This document shows positions 9,218 through 17,975 of a DNA stretch of 64,000 nucleotides, piece after piece. Location of the stretch: assembly GCA_040219575.1 (NCBI GenBank), contig JAVJSD010000010.1, positions 1-64,000 of the forward strand. Direction: 5' to 3'. The notes beneath the pieces were generated by a model, which saw nothing but the letters and a program-made list of their open reading frames with translations, was not told the origin of the DNA and did no database searches. The DNA is from JAVJSD01 sp040219575 (GTDB taxonomy: Bacteria; Planctomycetota; Planctomycetia; Pirellulales; Pirellulaceae). The translations under genes and the position numbers were made by a program. The stretch's first letter is position 1, and the number at the start of each line of letters is the position of its first letter.

Positions 9218-10678
9218 ATGTCTGCAGAGACGATCCGCGTTTTGCTCGTGGATGACGATCCGGACTCGCTTCCTCTCACCAGGGTGCTGCTGAGGAAACA
9301 GCGGGACATCGCATACGATCTGGAGTGGGCGGGCGGTTACCAGCAGGGGCTGACGGCGCTTTGTTCCGGTCGGCACGACGTCTGTTTGCTGGATTATCGT
9401 CTTGGAGCGCGCGACGGGCTCGATCTGCTTCGCGAGGCGGTGGCGGCCGGATGCGGCGTGCCGGTCATCATGCTCACCGGTTTGGGCGACGACGACCTCG
9501 ACATTCTAGCGCTCCAACACGGTGCGACCGACTATTTGGCCAAGGGAGAAGTCACTGGCCCCTCGCTCGAGCGAAGCATTCGCTACGCGATCGAGCGCCA
9601 ACGCGGTGAAGACGAGCGGCGCCGCGCGCAGGCCGAATTGAAGGCCCTCACCAGTCAGGTGTCGGCCGGCCTGTGGAGCACCGACGCGCACTTGCGGATC
9701 GTCTCCGCCTGGGGACGCGGAATCTTTCTGGGCGACGGCGCCGCGACCGAATCGCCGGGTTCGACGGTAGGCGACGTCGTGGAACGTCCAGAACTTTTGG
9801 CGGCGCATCGGCGAGCGCTGTTGGGAGAGACCATCTCGCTCGAGATGGAGCAACAGGAACGCATTATTCAGGTTCACCTTTCGCCGCGGACGGGCGCCCG
9901 TGCGGAAATCGAGGGCGTGATCGGCGTGGGAATCGACGTCACCGATCTGCGGCACGTCGAGGCGGAGTTTCAGTTCGCGCGAAGAATCCAGCGCGGACTG
10001 TTGCCGACGGAAGCTCCGCAGATTGAAGGGTACGACATCGCCGGAAAGTGTCAGCCCGCCCATGCGACCGGCGGCGACTATTTCGATTTCATCGAGTTGC
10101 CGGGAGATTCGCTGGGCGTGGTGATTGCGGACGTAAGTCGCCATGGGTTCTCGTCGGCCCTGATCATGGTGGAGACCCGACGACTGATTCGCTCTTTGCT
10201 GACTGGCCATTCCGATCTGGGGCGGGCGCTGATGGCCGCCAACCGAGCGATTTTCGACGATACGCCCGTCGAGTCGTTCGTCACGCTCCTTGTCGCTCGC
10301 ATCGAGCCCGCCAAACGCACGTTGACGTACGCCGGTGCGGGGCATGAGGGCTACCTGCTGGACTCCTGCGGCGCCGTTTCACGGCTGACAAGTACGACGT
10401 TTCCACTGGGAATCGCCCAGGATGTGACGATTACGGCGAGCGAATCCGTTCAGATGTCGTCGGGGCAGATGCTGTTGCTCACGACGGATGGACTGCATGA
10501 GTCGATGTCGTGCGGCGGTGAGATGTTCGGCCTGGATCGTGTCTGGCGGACCGTCCACACGCACCGGCAAAGTTGCGCGAAGGAGATTCTGGAACGACTG
10601 ATGGACGAGGCCCAATCGTTCGCGGCGGGAGAGCGAATCCAAGACGACATGACCGCCGTCTTGGTGAAGGTCGACTGA
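9218..10678 (+). CDS. response regulator with PAS and PP2C/SpoIIE-type phosphatase domains
   Basis: Product of 486 residues, cytoplasmic. Residues ~5-125 form a receiver domain (VLLVDDDPD acidic pair, CLLDYRLGARDG with the phospho-acceptor Asp, MLTGLG, Lys in YLAKGE). Residues ~140-250 look like a PAS domain ending in GIDVTDLR. Residues ~255-480 are an RsbU/SpoIIE-like PP2C Ser/Thr phosphatase (QRGLLP, ATGGDYFDF, VIADVSRHGFSSA with metal-binding Asp residues, TTDGLHE). The ATG at 9218 was preferred over an upstream in-frame TTG at 9164. Phosphorylation of the receiver probably controls the phosphatase. The next gene is a histidine kinase 26 bases downstream, so the three genes likely form an operon. 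Phosphatases of this class usually act on an anti-anti-sigma factor; none is visible here. Confidence 0.92.
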   Translation: MSAETIRVLLVDDDPDSLPLTRVLLRKQRDIAYDLEWAGGYQQGLTALCSGRHDVCLLDYRLGARDGLDLLREAVAAGCGVPVIMLTGLGDDDLDILALQHGATDYLAKGEVTGPSLERSIRYAIERQRGEDERRRAQAELKALTSQVSAGLWSTDAHLRIVSAWGRGIFLGDGAATESPGSTVGDVVERPELLAAHRRALLGETISLEMEQQERIIQVHLSPRTGARAEIEGVIGVGIDVTDLRHVEAEFQFARRIQRGLLPTEAPQIEGYDIAGKCQPAHATGGDYFDFIELPGDSLGVVIADVSRHGFSSALIMVETRRLIRSLLTGHSDLGRALMAANRAIFDDTPVESFVTLLVARIEPAKRTLTYAGAGHEGYLLDSCGAVSRLTSTTFPLGIAQDVTITASESVQMSSGQMLLLTTDGLHESMSCGGEMFGLDRVWRTVHTHRQSCAKEILERLMDEAQSFAAGERIQDDMTAVLVKVD

Positions 10679-10704
10679 CGCGGCGTAAAATGGGAGAAGG
10701 CGTG

Positions 10705-13524
10705 ATGGCCGTGGCGCGTCTTCCCGCCGCCGAGGGAGGCGGCATTCGCTTACCGAATCGGGAGAGCCCCTTGAACCGATCATCTCCGACAGGCGAACAG
10801 CAGGCGGAAGTACCTCCCGTCCGCACGTTGCTGGATGCGTTGCAGGTGCTGCAGGCGGAGCGACAGCAACTGGCACTCGAGATCGAGCAACGCAAACGCG
10901 CCGAAGCCGCGGCCCGCGAGAGCGAGCAGCAGTTTCGCGCCATGTTCCAATTGGCGGCGGTCGGCATGGTGCAGCTGGATCCTCATACCGCCCGCTTTCT
11001 CAAGGCGAATCCACGGTACTGCGAGATCACCGGTTATTCGCTGGAGGAATTGCGGGAGATGACGCCGTTGGATCTCGATCATCCCGACGAGCGGGGGCGC
11101 GACGAGCAACTGCTCGCTCGGCTGCTGCGGCGAGAGATTCCCGAGTACTTCAACGTCAAACGCTACGTCCGCAAAGACGGGCGGGTGATCTGGGTGATGA
11201 TCAATGGGTCGCTGGTTCTCGACGCCTCGGGCGCGCCCATCGGGACGATCGCCGTGGTGCACGATGTCACCGACCGCAAGCGGGCGGAATTCCAACTCCA
11301 AGAGTCGCTCGATCGCGAGCAGGATCGGGCGCGGCAACTCAGGGAGCTGGCCGAGGCCGGGTTGGCGATTCGCGGGGATCGCCCCTTCAGCGAGATTCTG
11401 CAGGAGGTGACCGACCGCGCGCGCGAGCTGATCGGCGCCCATCAGGCGGTCACGAGCTTCACGGTTGATCAGGACTGGTCGCAGGCGATCACGGGGCTGT
11501 CGCTTTCCGAGGACTACGCGGAGTTCCGCGACTACAGCTCGCCGCCCGACGGATCCGGCATCTATGCCATGGTTTGCGAGACGAACCGCGCCGCGCGGAT
11601 GACGCAGTCGCAGCTCGAGGCCCATCCTCGCTGGAAAGGCTTCGGCGAGGAGGCGGTCCGGCATCCCCCCATGCGCGGCTGGTTGGCCGTTCCACTGATC
11701 GCGCAGGACGGGAGCAACCTGGGAGTGATTCAGCTCTCCGACAAGTACAACGGAGATTTCACCGAAGAGGACGAAGCGGTCGTCGTGCAGTTGGCGCAGA
11801 TGACGTCGACGGCCCTGGAGATTCGCCGGGCGCACGAGGAGTTGGAGCACGGCATCCAGGAGCGGACGAGCGAACTGGCCGACGCGAACGAAGAACTCCT
11901 CCGCACGCAGCAGGAAGTGGCCGAGATCGCCTCGCGGCTGGCCTTGCCGGCGCGCGAGGACGAACTTCAGCAGCGCGAGTACCACCTGGACGAGTTCTCC
12001 CTGTCCGACATGATGGACTGCGGCGCCGTCATCCGCGGCCTGAGCAATCGTCAGTCGAAACGGCATTTCGCCGACGCCGTCGTCCGGCATTTACACCAGC
12101 GGATGGTCGACGGGCAAGGCCGCCGATCGCTGGCCCTGGTGCGGATGTTCGAAACGTGTCGCTTCGATGAACTCGAAGAGGTTCAGCAGACGATTGCGCA
12201 AGACCGCTACCCCGACGTACGCGCGGACACGCAGTGTCTTGTGCTGCTGGCCACGGCCGGAGAGCAAGCCCAATGGAACGACATCCGCCAGTCGCGGCAT
12301 CACCAGGTCATTCCGCTTCCCAGCGCTCAGGCCGTCGAGCGGCAACCCATGATCGCGCAGCTCGTCCGGCAATTCGGATTCGAAATCGGCCGCCTGCTGC
12401 AGGGTGATGGGGAGGTCATGCTGGAAGGATGCGACACGGGGGTGTTTCATGTCGAACGGGCGCGTGGAAGCCCTCACATTCCCGCCCAACAGGATTTCAT
12501 CGTCCCCTACGGCATTGAATCGGTCGTCGGTTTTGGCGATGTGCTTCCCGATGGTCGACTGTTCGCCGTGATTCTCTTCTCGCAGGTCGCCATTTCCCGC
12601 GAGACCGCCACGCTGGTCGGTCATCTGGCGCTCAGCACGCGGATGGCGCTGCTGGCGCATCTCGATTTGCCGGACGGGACGGAGCAACAGATCCTGTCGC
12701 TGGACCATTTGCTCCGGAGCCACGAGCGGGTCGTCGCCGAGCAGGAGGAAGGACTTCGCAGCACGCTCTCCCGGCTGTCGGCCTCGAACGCCGAACTGGA
12801 GGAGTTCGCCTATGTCGCATCGCACGATCTGCAGGAGCCGCTGAGAAAAATCCGGGCGTTCGGCGACCTGCTCGTCGAAGAGTACGGCCATCAACTCGGC
12901 GAGGAGGGGCAGGACTACGTGCAGCGGATGCAGCGCGCGGCCGGACGGATGCAGACCCTGATCGACGATCTGCTGACGCTTTCGCGGGTGGTGCGCAAGG
13001 GGCGGTCGCTCGACCAGGTGGACTTGAACGAAGTGGTGCAGTCGGTGCTGATCGATCTGGAGGCGCGAATCACCTCGGCGGAGGCGACCGTGGAGGTGGG
13101 CGTCCTGCCGACCGTCGAGGCCGACCCGACGCATATGCGGCAGCTGTTTCAGAACCTGATCGGCAATGCGCTCAAGTATCGACGACCGGGCGTCGCCTCA
13201 CGCGTCAAGGTGGCGGCCCGGCCCACGCGATCCGAAAGCGGAGCGAAACGGTCCAAGAAACGGCTTTGGCAGATTACGGTCAGCGACAACGGCATCGGCT
13301 TTGAACCGCGGCAGGCCCAACAGATCTTCCAAGCGTTTCAGCGCTTGCACGGACGAGGCGAGTACGAAGGAACCGGGATGGGATTGGCCATCTGCCGGAG
13401 AATTGTGGAGTGTCATGGCGGCGCCATTCGCGCTGAAGGCCGACCGGGCGTCGGCGCTCGATTCATCATCGTGTTGCCCGCCCAACAAACTCTGGGGGAG
13501 GCGCATCGTGTCGAGCAGAAGTGA
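10705..13524 (+). CDS. soluble PAS-GAF sensor histidine kinase with a long uncharacterised central region
   Basis: Product of 939 residues. The start at 10705 is set by GGAGAAGG just upstream; an in-frame ATG lies 15 bases earlier. Order: short coiled coil (~30-65); PAS domain (~75-190; YCEITGYSLEEL, HDVTDRKRAE); GAF-like domain (~210-380); coiled coil; a 230-residue block (~422-650) I cannot name; HisKA with phospho-acceptor His707 in ASHDLQEPLRK; HATPase_c (NLIGNALKYRRPG, VSDNGIGFEP, GTGMGLAICRRIVECHGG). No membrane segment is seen, so it senses a cytoplasmic signal. The HisKA type (ASHDLQEPLR) is that of phytochrome-like kinases, which pair with Rcp1-type regulators such as the one encoded next. 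It overlaps that gene by 17 bases. Confidence 0.92.
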   Translation: MAVARLPAAEGGGIRLPNRESPLNRSSPTGEQQAEVPPVRTLLDALQVLQAERQQLALEIEQRKRAEAAARESEQQFRAMFQLAAVGMVQLDPHTARFLKANPRYCEITGYSLEELREMTPLDLDHPDERGRDEQLLARLLRREIPEYFNVKRYVRKDGRVIWVMINGSLVLDASGAPIGTIAVVHDVTDRKRAEFQLQESLDREQDRARQLRELAEAGLAIRGDRPFSEILQEVTDRARELIGAHQAVTSFTVDQDWSQAITGLSLSEDYAEFRDYSSPPDGSGIYAMVCETNRAARMTQSQLEAHPRWKGFGEEAVRHPPMRGWLAVPLIAQDGSNLGVIQLSDKYNGDFTEEDEAVVVQLAQMTSTALEIRRAHEELEHGIQERTSELADANEELLRTQQEVAEIASRLALPAREDELQQREYHLDEFSLSDMMDCGAVIRGLSNRQSKRHFADAVVRHLHQRMVDGQGRRSLALVRMFETCRFDELEEVQQTIAQDRYPDVRADTQCLVLLATAGEQAQWNDIRQSRHHQVIPLPSAQAVERQPMIAQLVRQFGFEIGRLLQGDGEVMLEGCDTGVFHVERARGSPHIPAQQDFIVPYGIESVVGFGDVLPDGRLFAVILFSQVAISRETATLVGHLALSTRMALLAHLDLPDGTEQQILSLDHLLRSHERVVAEQEEGLRSTLSRLSASNAELEEFAYVASHDLQEPLRKIRAFGDLLVEEYGHQLGEEGQDYVQRMQRAAGRMQTLIDDLLTLSRVVRKGRSLDQVDLNEVVQSVLIDLEARITSAEATVEVGVLPTVEADPTHMRQLFQNLIGNALKYRRPGVASRVKVAARPTRSESGAKRSKKRLWQITVSDNGIGFEPRQAQQIFQAFQRLHGRGEYEGTGMGLAICRRIVECHGGAIRAEGRPGVGARFIIVLPAQQTLGEAHRVEQK

Positions 13525-13972
13525 ACTGATCACGTTTCTGATGGCCGACGACGATCCGGACGACCGGCTGCTCACCCGCCGAGCACTGCAGGAGTACCGA
13601 CTCAAAAATGGCATGTACTTCGTCGAGGACGGCGAGGAGTTGATGGACTACCTGCGTCGCCGGGGCAAGTACGCCGATCCGGCGACCTCGCCTCGACCGG
13701 GCGTCATCCTGCTCGACCTGAACATGCCTCGCAAGGATGGTCGGCAGGCCTTGCGGGAGATCAAGGCCGACCCGGAGCTGCGCAGGATTCCGGTGGTCGT
13801 GCTGACCACCTCCAAAGCCGAGGAAGACATCCTGCGATCCTACGACCTGGGGGCCAACGCCTTCATCACCAAGCCGGTTACATTTCAGTCGCTGGCGGAG
13901 TCGATGAAGGTGCTGGCGATGTTCTGGTTCGAGATCGTTCGCTTGCCTGGCGAATCAGCGGATCAAGGTTGA
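13508..13972 (+). CDS. single-domain response regulator (Rcp1/CheY-like)
   Basis: Starts at GTG 13508, with GGGGAGG just upstream, inside the 3' end of the kinase gene (17-base overlap). The 154-residue product is a lone receiver domain: acidic pair in MADDDPDD, phospho-acceptor Asp70 in LLDLNMPRKDG, VVLTTSKAEED, and the conserved Lys in FITKPV. The insertion YLRRRGKYADPATSPRPG between helix 2 and strand 3 is typical of Rcp1-type regulators, which accept phosphate from phytochrome-like kinases. There is no output domain. It probably passes phosphate from the upstream kinase to another protein, perhaps the phosphatase of the same operon. Confidence 0.93.
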   Translation: MSSRSELITFLMADDDPDDRLLTRRALQEYRLKNGMYFVEDGEELMDYLRRRGKYADPATSPRPGVILLDLNMPRKDGRQALREIKADPELRRIPVVVLTTSKAEEDILRSYDLGANAFITKPVTFQSLAESMKVLAMFWFEIVRLPGESADQG

Positions 13973-14012
13973 CCGCCGGGCGACGGCCGCCGACGCGCTC
14001 GTCTCCCGGCGG
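13973..14012. terminator. hairpin between convergent genes
   Basis: Arms CCGCCGGG (13973-13980) and CCCGGCGG (14005-14012) lie between the stop of the regulator (13972) and the stop of the minus-strand exporter gene (14023). There is no T-tract; a bidirectional role is inferred from position. Confidence 0.4.
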
Positions 14013-14022
14013 CGTGACGCGG

Positions 14023-15864
14023 CTATTCGACCGCCTCGCCGGATTCATGAATCAGGTCGTCGGTCCGCACGATGTCGCGCATCGACTGCTCGGTGTAGAG
14101 ATCGTGATAGCGTCCCCGGCGGGCGAGCAGCTGGTGATGCGTCCCCTGTTCCACGATGCCGCCGCGGTCGATGACCAGGATGCGGTCGGCCGCCCGGATC
14201 GTCGACAAGCGATGCGCGATCACAAAGCTGGTGCGTCCGCGGAGAACGCGGGCCAGGCCGGCTTGGATCTGCCGCTCGGTCTCGGTGTCGATCGACGAGG
14301 TGGCCTCGTCCATCACCAGCAGTCGCGGCCGCTTGAGCACCGCCCGGGCGAACGACACCAATTGCTTCTGCCCCAGGCTGAGCTGGTTGCCTCCTTCGCC
14401 GACCTGGGTGTCGTAGCCGCTGTCCAACTCCGCGATGAACTCGTGCGCTCCGGCAAGTCGGGCGGCGTCTTCGATCTCGCCGGGCGTGGCGTCGAGCTTG
14501 CCGTAACGGATGTTTTCGCCGATCGAGCCGCTGAACAGATGCGGCTGCTGCAAGACGATGCCCAGGTTCGACTGCCACCACAGCAGGCCGCGCTCTCGGT
14601 AGTCGACGCCGTCGATCAGGATGCGGCCTTCGGTCGGTTCGTAAAAGCGGCACAGCAGACTGACGAGCGTCGACTTGCCGCCGCCGGTCGCGCCGACCAG
14701 GGCGATGGTCTGTCCCGGTTCGACCGCCAGGTTGAATCCACGCAAGACCTGCGGCCCGGTGCGATAGCGGAATCCGACGTCTTGAAATTCGATGCGTTGC
14801 AAACCGTCCGCATGGCCGTCGTCGCCCGAGGCCGCCAGCCGCGCGGCAATTTCCTCGCTGTCGCGGACCTCCGGCGTGGCCTCGATCAGGCTCAGCACAC
14901 GCTCGGCCGAGGCCTGCGCCATCTGCAATTCGGCGAACCAGGCCGACATATCCTGCACCGGTTGAAAGAACAGCTGGGCGAAGTACATGAACATCACCAC
15001 TTCGCCCACCGCCAGGCCGGCGACCAGCACCTGATGCCCGCCCCAAGCCAGCGCCAGCGCGATCGACACGCTGGAGAGCGTCAGCACCAGCGGCAGGTAG
15101 ACGGCCGAGAGCACGGCGCTGTGAATCGAGTGCCGCTGCATCTCGTCGGCCAGACGATCGAAATCGCGGAGGTTCTCCGCCTCGCGGACGAACACCTTCG
15201 AGGTCCGCACGCCGACGATGCCTTCGTTGTAAGACGCCGTCAGCTTGGAGTTGAACTTCCGCACCAGCCGCGACGCCCGCAGGATCCGCTTGCGAAAGAA
15301 GACGCTCACCACGAACAGCACCGGCACGACGCCCAGCACCGCCAGCGCGAGCTGCCAGTTGTAGATCACCATCACGGCGCTGATGCCCAGCATCAGCGCC
15401 GTGCCCCAGATGAAGTCCATCACGCCCCAAGCCAGAATGTTCGACAGCCGCTGGCAATCGGACGTCAGTCGGGCCATCAACCAGCCGACGGGCCGCGTGT
15501 CGTAGAAGCTGAACGAAAGTTGCTGCAGTTGCTGGAAGGCGTCGCGGCGGATGTCGTGGCTGACGTGCGTGCGAATCTTCCCCGCGCACGTGATGAAGCC
15601 CCAGATGCAGCACGTCAGCGCCGCCGACATCCCGGCGAACGCCCAGGCATACGGCGCGACGTCGACCTCCGCGCCGTGAGCCTCGATGTCGGTGATCAAC
15701 ACGCCGGTCAGCAGCGGGAAGCACAAGTCGGCCGCGGCCATGCCGAACGCAACGAGCGTGAAGGCGACCGCCGTGCGGCGATAGTGCAGCGTATAGCCCA
15801 GCAGCTTCCGCCACAGCCGCAGGTCCACTTTCGATTCGTGATCGTCGTCGAACCAGTCACTCAC
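14023..15864 (-). CDS. ABC exporter subunit (membrane + ATPase), LSLGQ-signature half
   Basis: 613-residue half-transporter: six-helix exporter membrane domain (~30-330) followed by a nucleotide-binding domain (Walker A GATGGGKST, Walker B LLVMDEATSS with a normal catalytic Glu, H-loop IAHRLST). The signature motif reads LSLGQ instead of LSGGQ. Its 5' end overlaps the preceding exporter gene by 8 bases, so the two are co-translated and probably form a heterodimer. In heterodimers such as BmrCD or TM287/288 one ATP site is degenerate; the altered signature here and the altered Walker B of the partner would meet in the same site. Substrate is unknown (lipid, drug or peptide). Confidence 0.93.
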   Translation of the reverse strand: MSDWFDDDHESKVDLRLWRKLLGYTLHYRRTAVAFTLVAFGMAAADLCFPLLTGVLITDIEAHGAEVDVAPYAWAFAGMSAALTCCIWGFITCAGKIRTHVSHDIRRDAFQQLQQLSFSFYDTRPVGWLMARLTSDCQRLSNILAWGVMDFIWGTALMLGISAVMVIYNWQLALAVLGVVPVLFVVSVFFRKRILRASRLVRKFNSKLTASYNEGIVGVRTSKVFVREAENLRDFDRLADEMQRHSIHSAVLSAVYLPLVLTLSSVSIALALAWGGHQVLVAGLAVGEVVMFMYFAQLFFQPVQDMSAWFAELQMAQASAERVLSLIEATPEVRDSEEIAARLAASGDDGHADGLQRIEFQDVGFRYRTGPQVLRGFNLAVEPGQTIALVGATGGGKSTLVSLLCRFYEPTEGRILIDGVDYRERGLLWWQSNLGIVLQQPHLFSGSIGENIRYGKLDATPGEIEDAARLAGAHEFIAELDSGYDTQVGEGGNQLSLGQKQLVSFARAVLKRPRLLVMDEATSSIDTETERQIQAGLARVLRGRTSFVIAHRLSTIRAADRILVIDRGGIVEQGTHHQLLARRGRYHDLYTEQSMRDIVRTDDLIHESGEAVE

Positions 15865-17641
15865 GGGGCGACTCCGACAGGTCGTGTTCGATTTCCTCTT
15901 CCAGCAGGCCCTGGATTCTCCACAGCCGGGCGTAGGGACCGTCGCTGTCGAGCAGTTGGTCGTGCGTTCCCTGCTGCACCAGACGACCGTGGTCGAGCAC
16001 GAAGATGCGATCGACCAGCCGGGTGGAAGACAGCCGGTGGGCGATGAGAATCGTGGTCCGCTGTCCCCACCGCGCGGAGAGCGCTTGCAGAATGTGCGCC
16101 TCGGTCTGCGTGTCGACGGCGCTCAGGCTGTCGTCAAGCACCAGCATTCGCGGATTCTTCAGCAAGGCCCGGGCGATCGCCAATCGCTGGCGCTGCCCGC
16201 CGGAGAGCGTCACGCCGCGTTCGCCGACCATCGTGTCGTAGCCGTGTTCGAATTCGATAATGTTCTTGTGGATGTCCGCCGCCTTGGCCGTTTCCTCCAC
16301 CTCGTGGTCGGCGGCGCTGCTGTGACCCAGCACGACATTCTCGCGGACGGTTTTCGAATACAGAAACGGATCCTGCAGCACCATGCCGAAGGCGTCGCGG
16401 ACGGCGGCCCGATTCAGCGCGCGCAGCTCCCGCCCGCCAAGCGTGATCGAGCCTTGCTCGTAGTCATACAGCCGCACCAGCAGGTTGACGAGCGTCGACT
16501 TGCCGGCGCCGGGCGGACCGAGCAGGGCCACGGTCTCCCCTTCGCGGATCGTCAGCGACAGATCGTCGAGCGCCGGTCGGCCGTCGCCGTAGGAGAACGT
16601 CAGGTTCCGGATCTCGATGTCGCCGCGAATCGGCTGCGGAGGCGGCGGCTCGTCGCTCTCCTCCGCGACATTCAAGATTTCCAGGATGCGGCCGACGGCG
16701 ATCGTCGCCTTGCCGCTGTCGACCAGCACGCGGCCGATGTGGCGAATCGGCCAGATGATCGTCCGCAGCAGCCAGAAGTAAAGCATCCACGTGCCAAGCG
16801 AGATCGAGCCTGCCAGCACCAGAGAAGCGCCGCCGATGAACACCAGGCCGATCTGCGCGAAAACCAACAGATCGGACAGCGCCCAGTAGTTGCTCAGAGC
16901 GATGAACAGCCGGAACTCCAGGTCGCGGAATTCGTCGTTCTCCCGGGCGAACTTCTCGATTTCGAACTTCTGTCGGGTGAATGCCCGCACCACGCGGACG
17001 CCGGTGAGATTCTCCTGCAGTACGGTCGACATCCGCCCTTCGGCCTCGTCCACGCTCTGAAAGAGCCGCCGGACCTTGCGAAAGAAGGCGGCCGCAAAGC
17101 CGACGATCACCGGGAACAACGCCAGCGACAGCACGCTCATCCACACGTTCTGCGAGAACATGATCGGGACGGCCACCGCCAGGAACAGGCTCACGCGGGC
17201 GATCTCGACAATCTGGGCCGAGAGGAACATCCGCAAGGTTTCCACGTCGGACGAGCAGCGCTGCACGAGATCGCCGGTGTCGGCCTTGTCGTGGTACGCA
17301 CACGGCAGTCGTTCCAGGTGCTCAAACAGCCGGTGCCGCAAGCGGCGAATGATCCCCTCACTCGCCTGGGCCGCCCACCGTCCGCGCAGAAAGACGAACA
17401 GACCGTGCAGGGCGTTGCAGGCCACGATGGCCGCGGCGGCGGGAACAAGTATCCGCCACCAACTTGCCTCGCCCGTGGCGAGGGCGTCGAGCGCCAGCTT
17501 CAGCACATACGGCACCAATAGCAGGAACACGGTGCCGACGGCCATCGCCGCGATGGCGGCCCCATACCGCAGCCGCTGACCGGCGGTGATCGCCCACAGC
17601 GTCCGCGTCAGCGTTGTCGAGGGCGGGCGGTTGTCGACCAT
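15857..17641 (-). CDS. ABC exporter subunit (membrane + ATPase), Asp Walker-B half
   Basis: 594 residues from the ATG at 17641 (MVDNRPPSTT); the frame extends 31 codons further upstream but that stretch is Arg/Ala-rich and unlike a transporter N-terminus. Six membrane helices (first ones near 25-45 and 60-85), then a nucleotide-binding domain: Walker A GPPGAGKST, canonical signature LSGGQRQR, Walker B MLVLDDSLSAVD. The catalytic Glu after the Walker B Asp is replaced by Asp, the mark of the weak ATP site in heterodimeric exporters. It is the first gene of a two-gene operon with the 14023-15864 partner. Confidence 0.93.
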   Translation of the reverse strand: MVDNRPPSTTLTRTLWAITAGQRLRYGAAIAAMAVGTVFLLLVPYVLKLALDALATGEASWWRILVPAAAAIVACNALHGLFVFLRGRWAAQASEGIIRRLRHRLFEHLERLPCAYHDKADTGDLVQRCSSDVETLRMFLSAQIVEIARVSLFLAVAVPIMFSQNVWMSVLSLALFPVIVGFAAAFFRKVRRLFQSVDEAEGRMSTVLQENLTGVRVVRAFTRQKFEIEKFARENDEFRDLEFRLFIALSNYWALSDLLVFAQIGLVFIGGASLVLAGSISLGTWMLYFWLLRTIIWPIRHIGRVLVDSGKATIAVGRILEILNVAEESDEPPPPQPIRGDIEIRNLTFSYGDGRPALDDLSLTIREGETVALLGPPGAGKSTLVNLLVRLYDYEQGSITLGGRELRALNRAAVRDAFGMVLQDPFLYSKTVRENVVLGHSSAADHEVEETAKAADIHKNIIEFEHGYDTMVGERGVTLSGGQRQRLAIARALLKNPRMLVLDDSLSAVDTQTEAHILQALSARWGQRTTILIAHRLSSTRLVDRIFVLDHGRLVQQGTHDQLLDSDGPYARLWRIQGLLEEEIEHDLSESPRE

Positions 17642-17975
17642 TCGGCTCGCACAATCTCGGGAGGCCGCATTCGCGCGACAGGGCGGCGCGACGCGGGCGT
17701 GTGGCAAACGGACGATGTGCAGGGGGACAAGCAATCCAGCCGCGGGTTCGCCCCTTTCCCCACCAATTTATTGATTTCCCTCCGCTCCGCCACGGCCCGG
17801 GAGGAACTTGGCGACGGCGATCGAAGCCGCAACGATCCAGTTCCCGGCGGCAAATCGGCGAATGATCGAGAGTGGTGGCGAAACGCGGTGGGGCCGAGTA
17901 TTCTGCATCCACCCTTTTGTAGACGGTTGGCGGCGTGACGTTTTCGCGATCCATTCTCCTCCGAGGTGTTGTCTC
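17642..17975. other. intergenic, 334 bases, divergent promoters expected
   Basis: Separates the ABC exporter operon (minus) from the amidase (plus). I see no gene. A GAGG ribosome site precedes the amidase ATG. No convincing -35/-10 pair or repeat was found. Confidence 0.45.

Noticed and set aside
16786..16803. Sequence resembling a reverse-oriented sigma-54 promoter (CACGTGCCA).
   Set aside because: The -12 element is one base out of register and the site lies inside the exporter coding sequence.
13969..17521. Long plus-strand frames (13969-16047 and 15884-17521) opposite the ABC exporter genes.
   Set aside because: Minus strand encodes complete Walker A/B and signature motifs; the plus frames have no recognisable domain.
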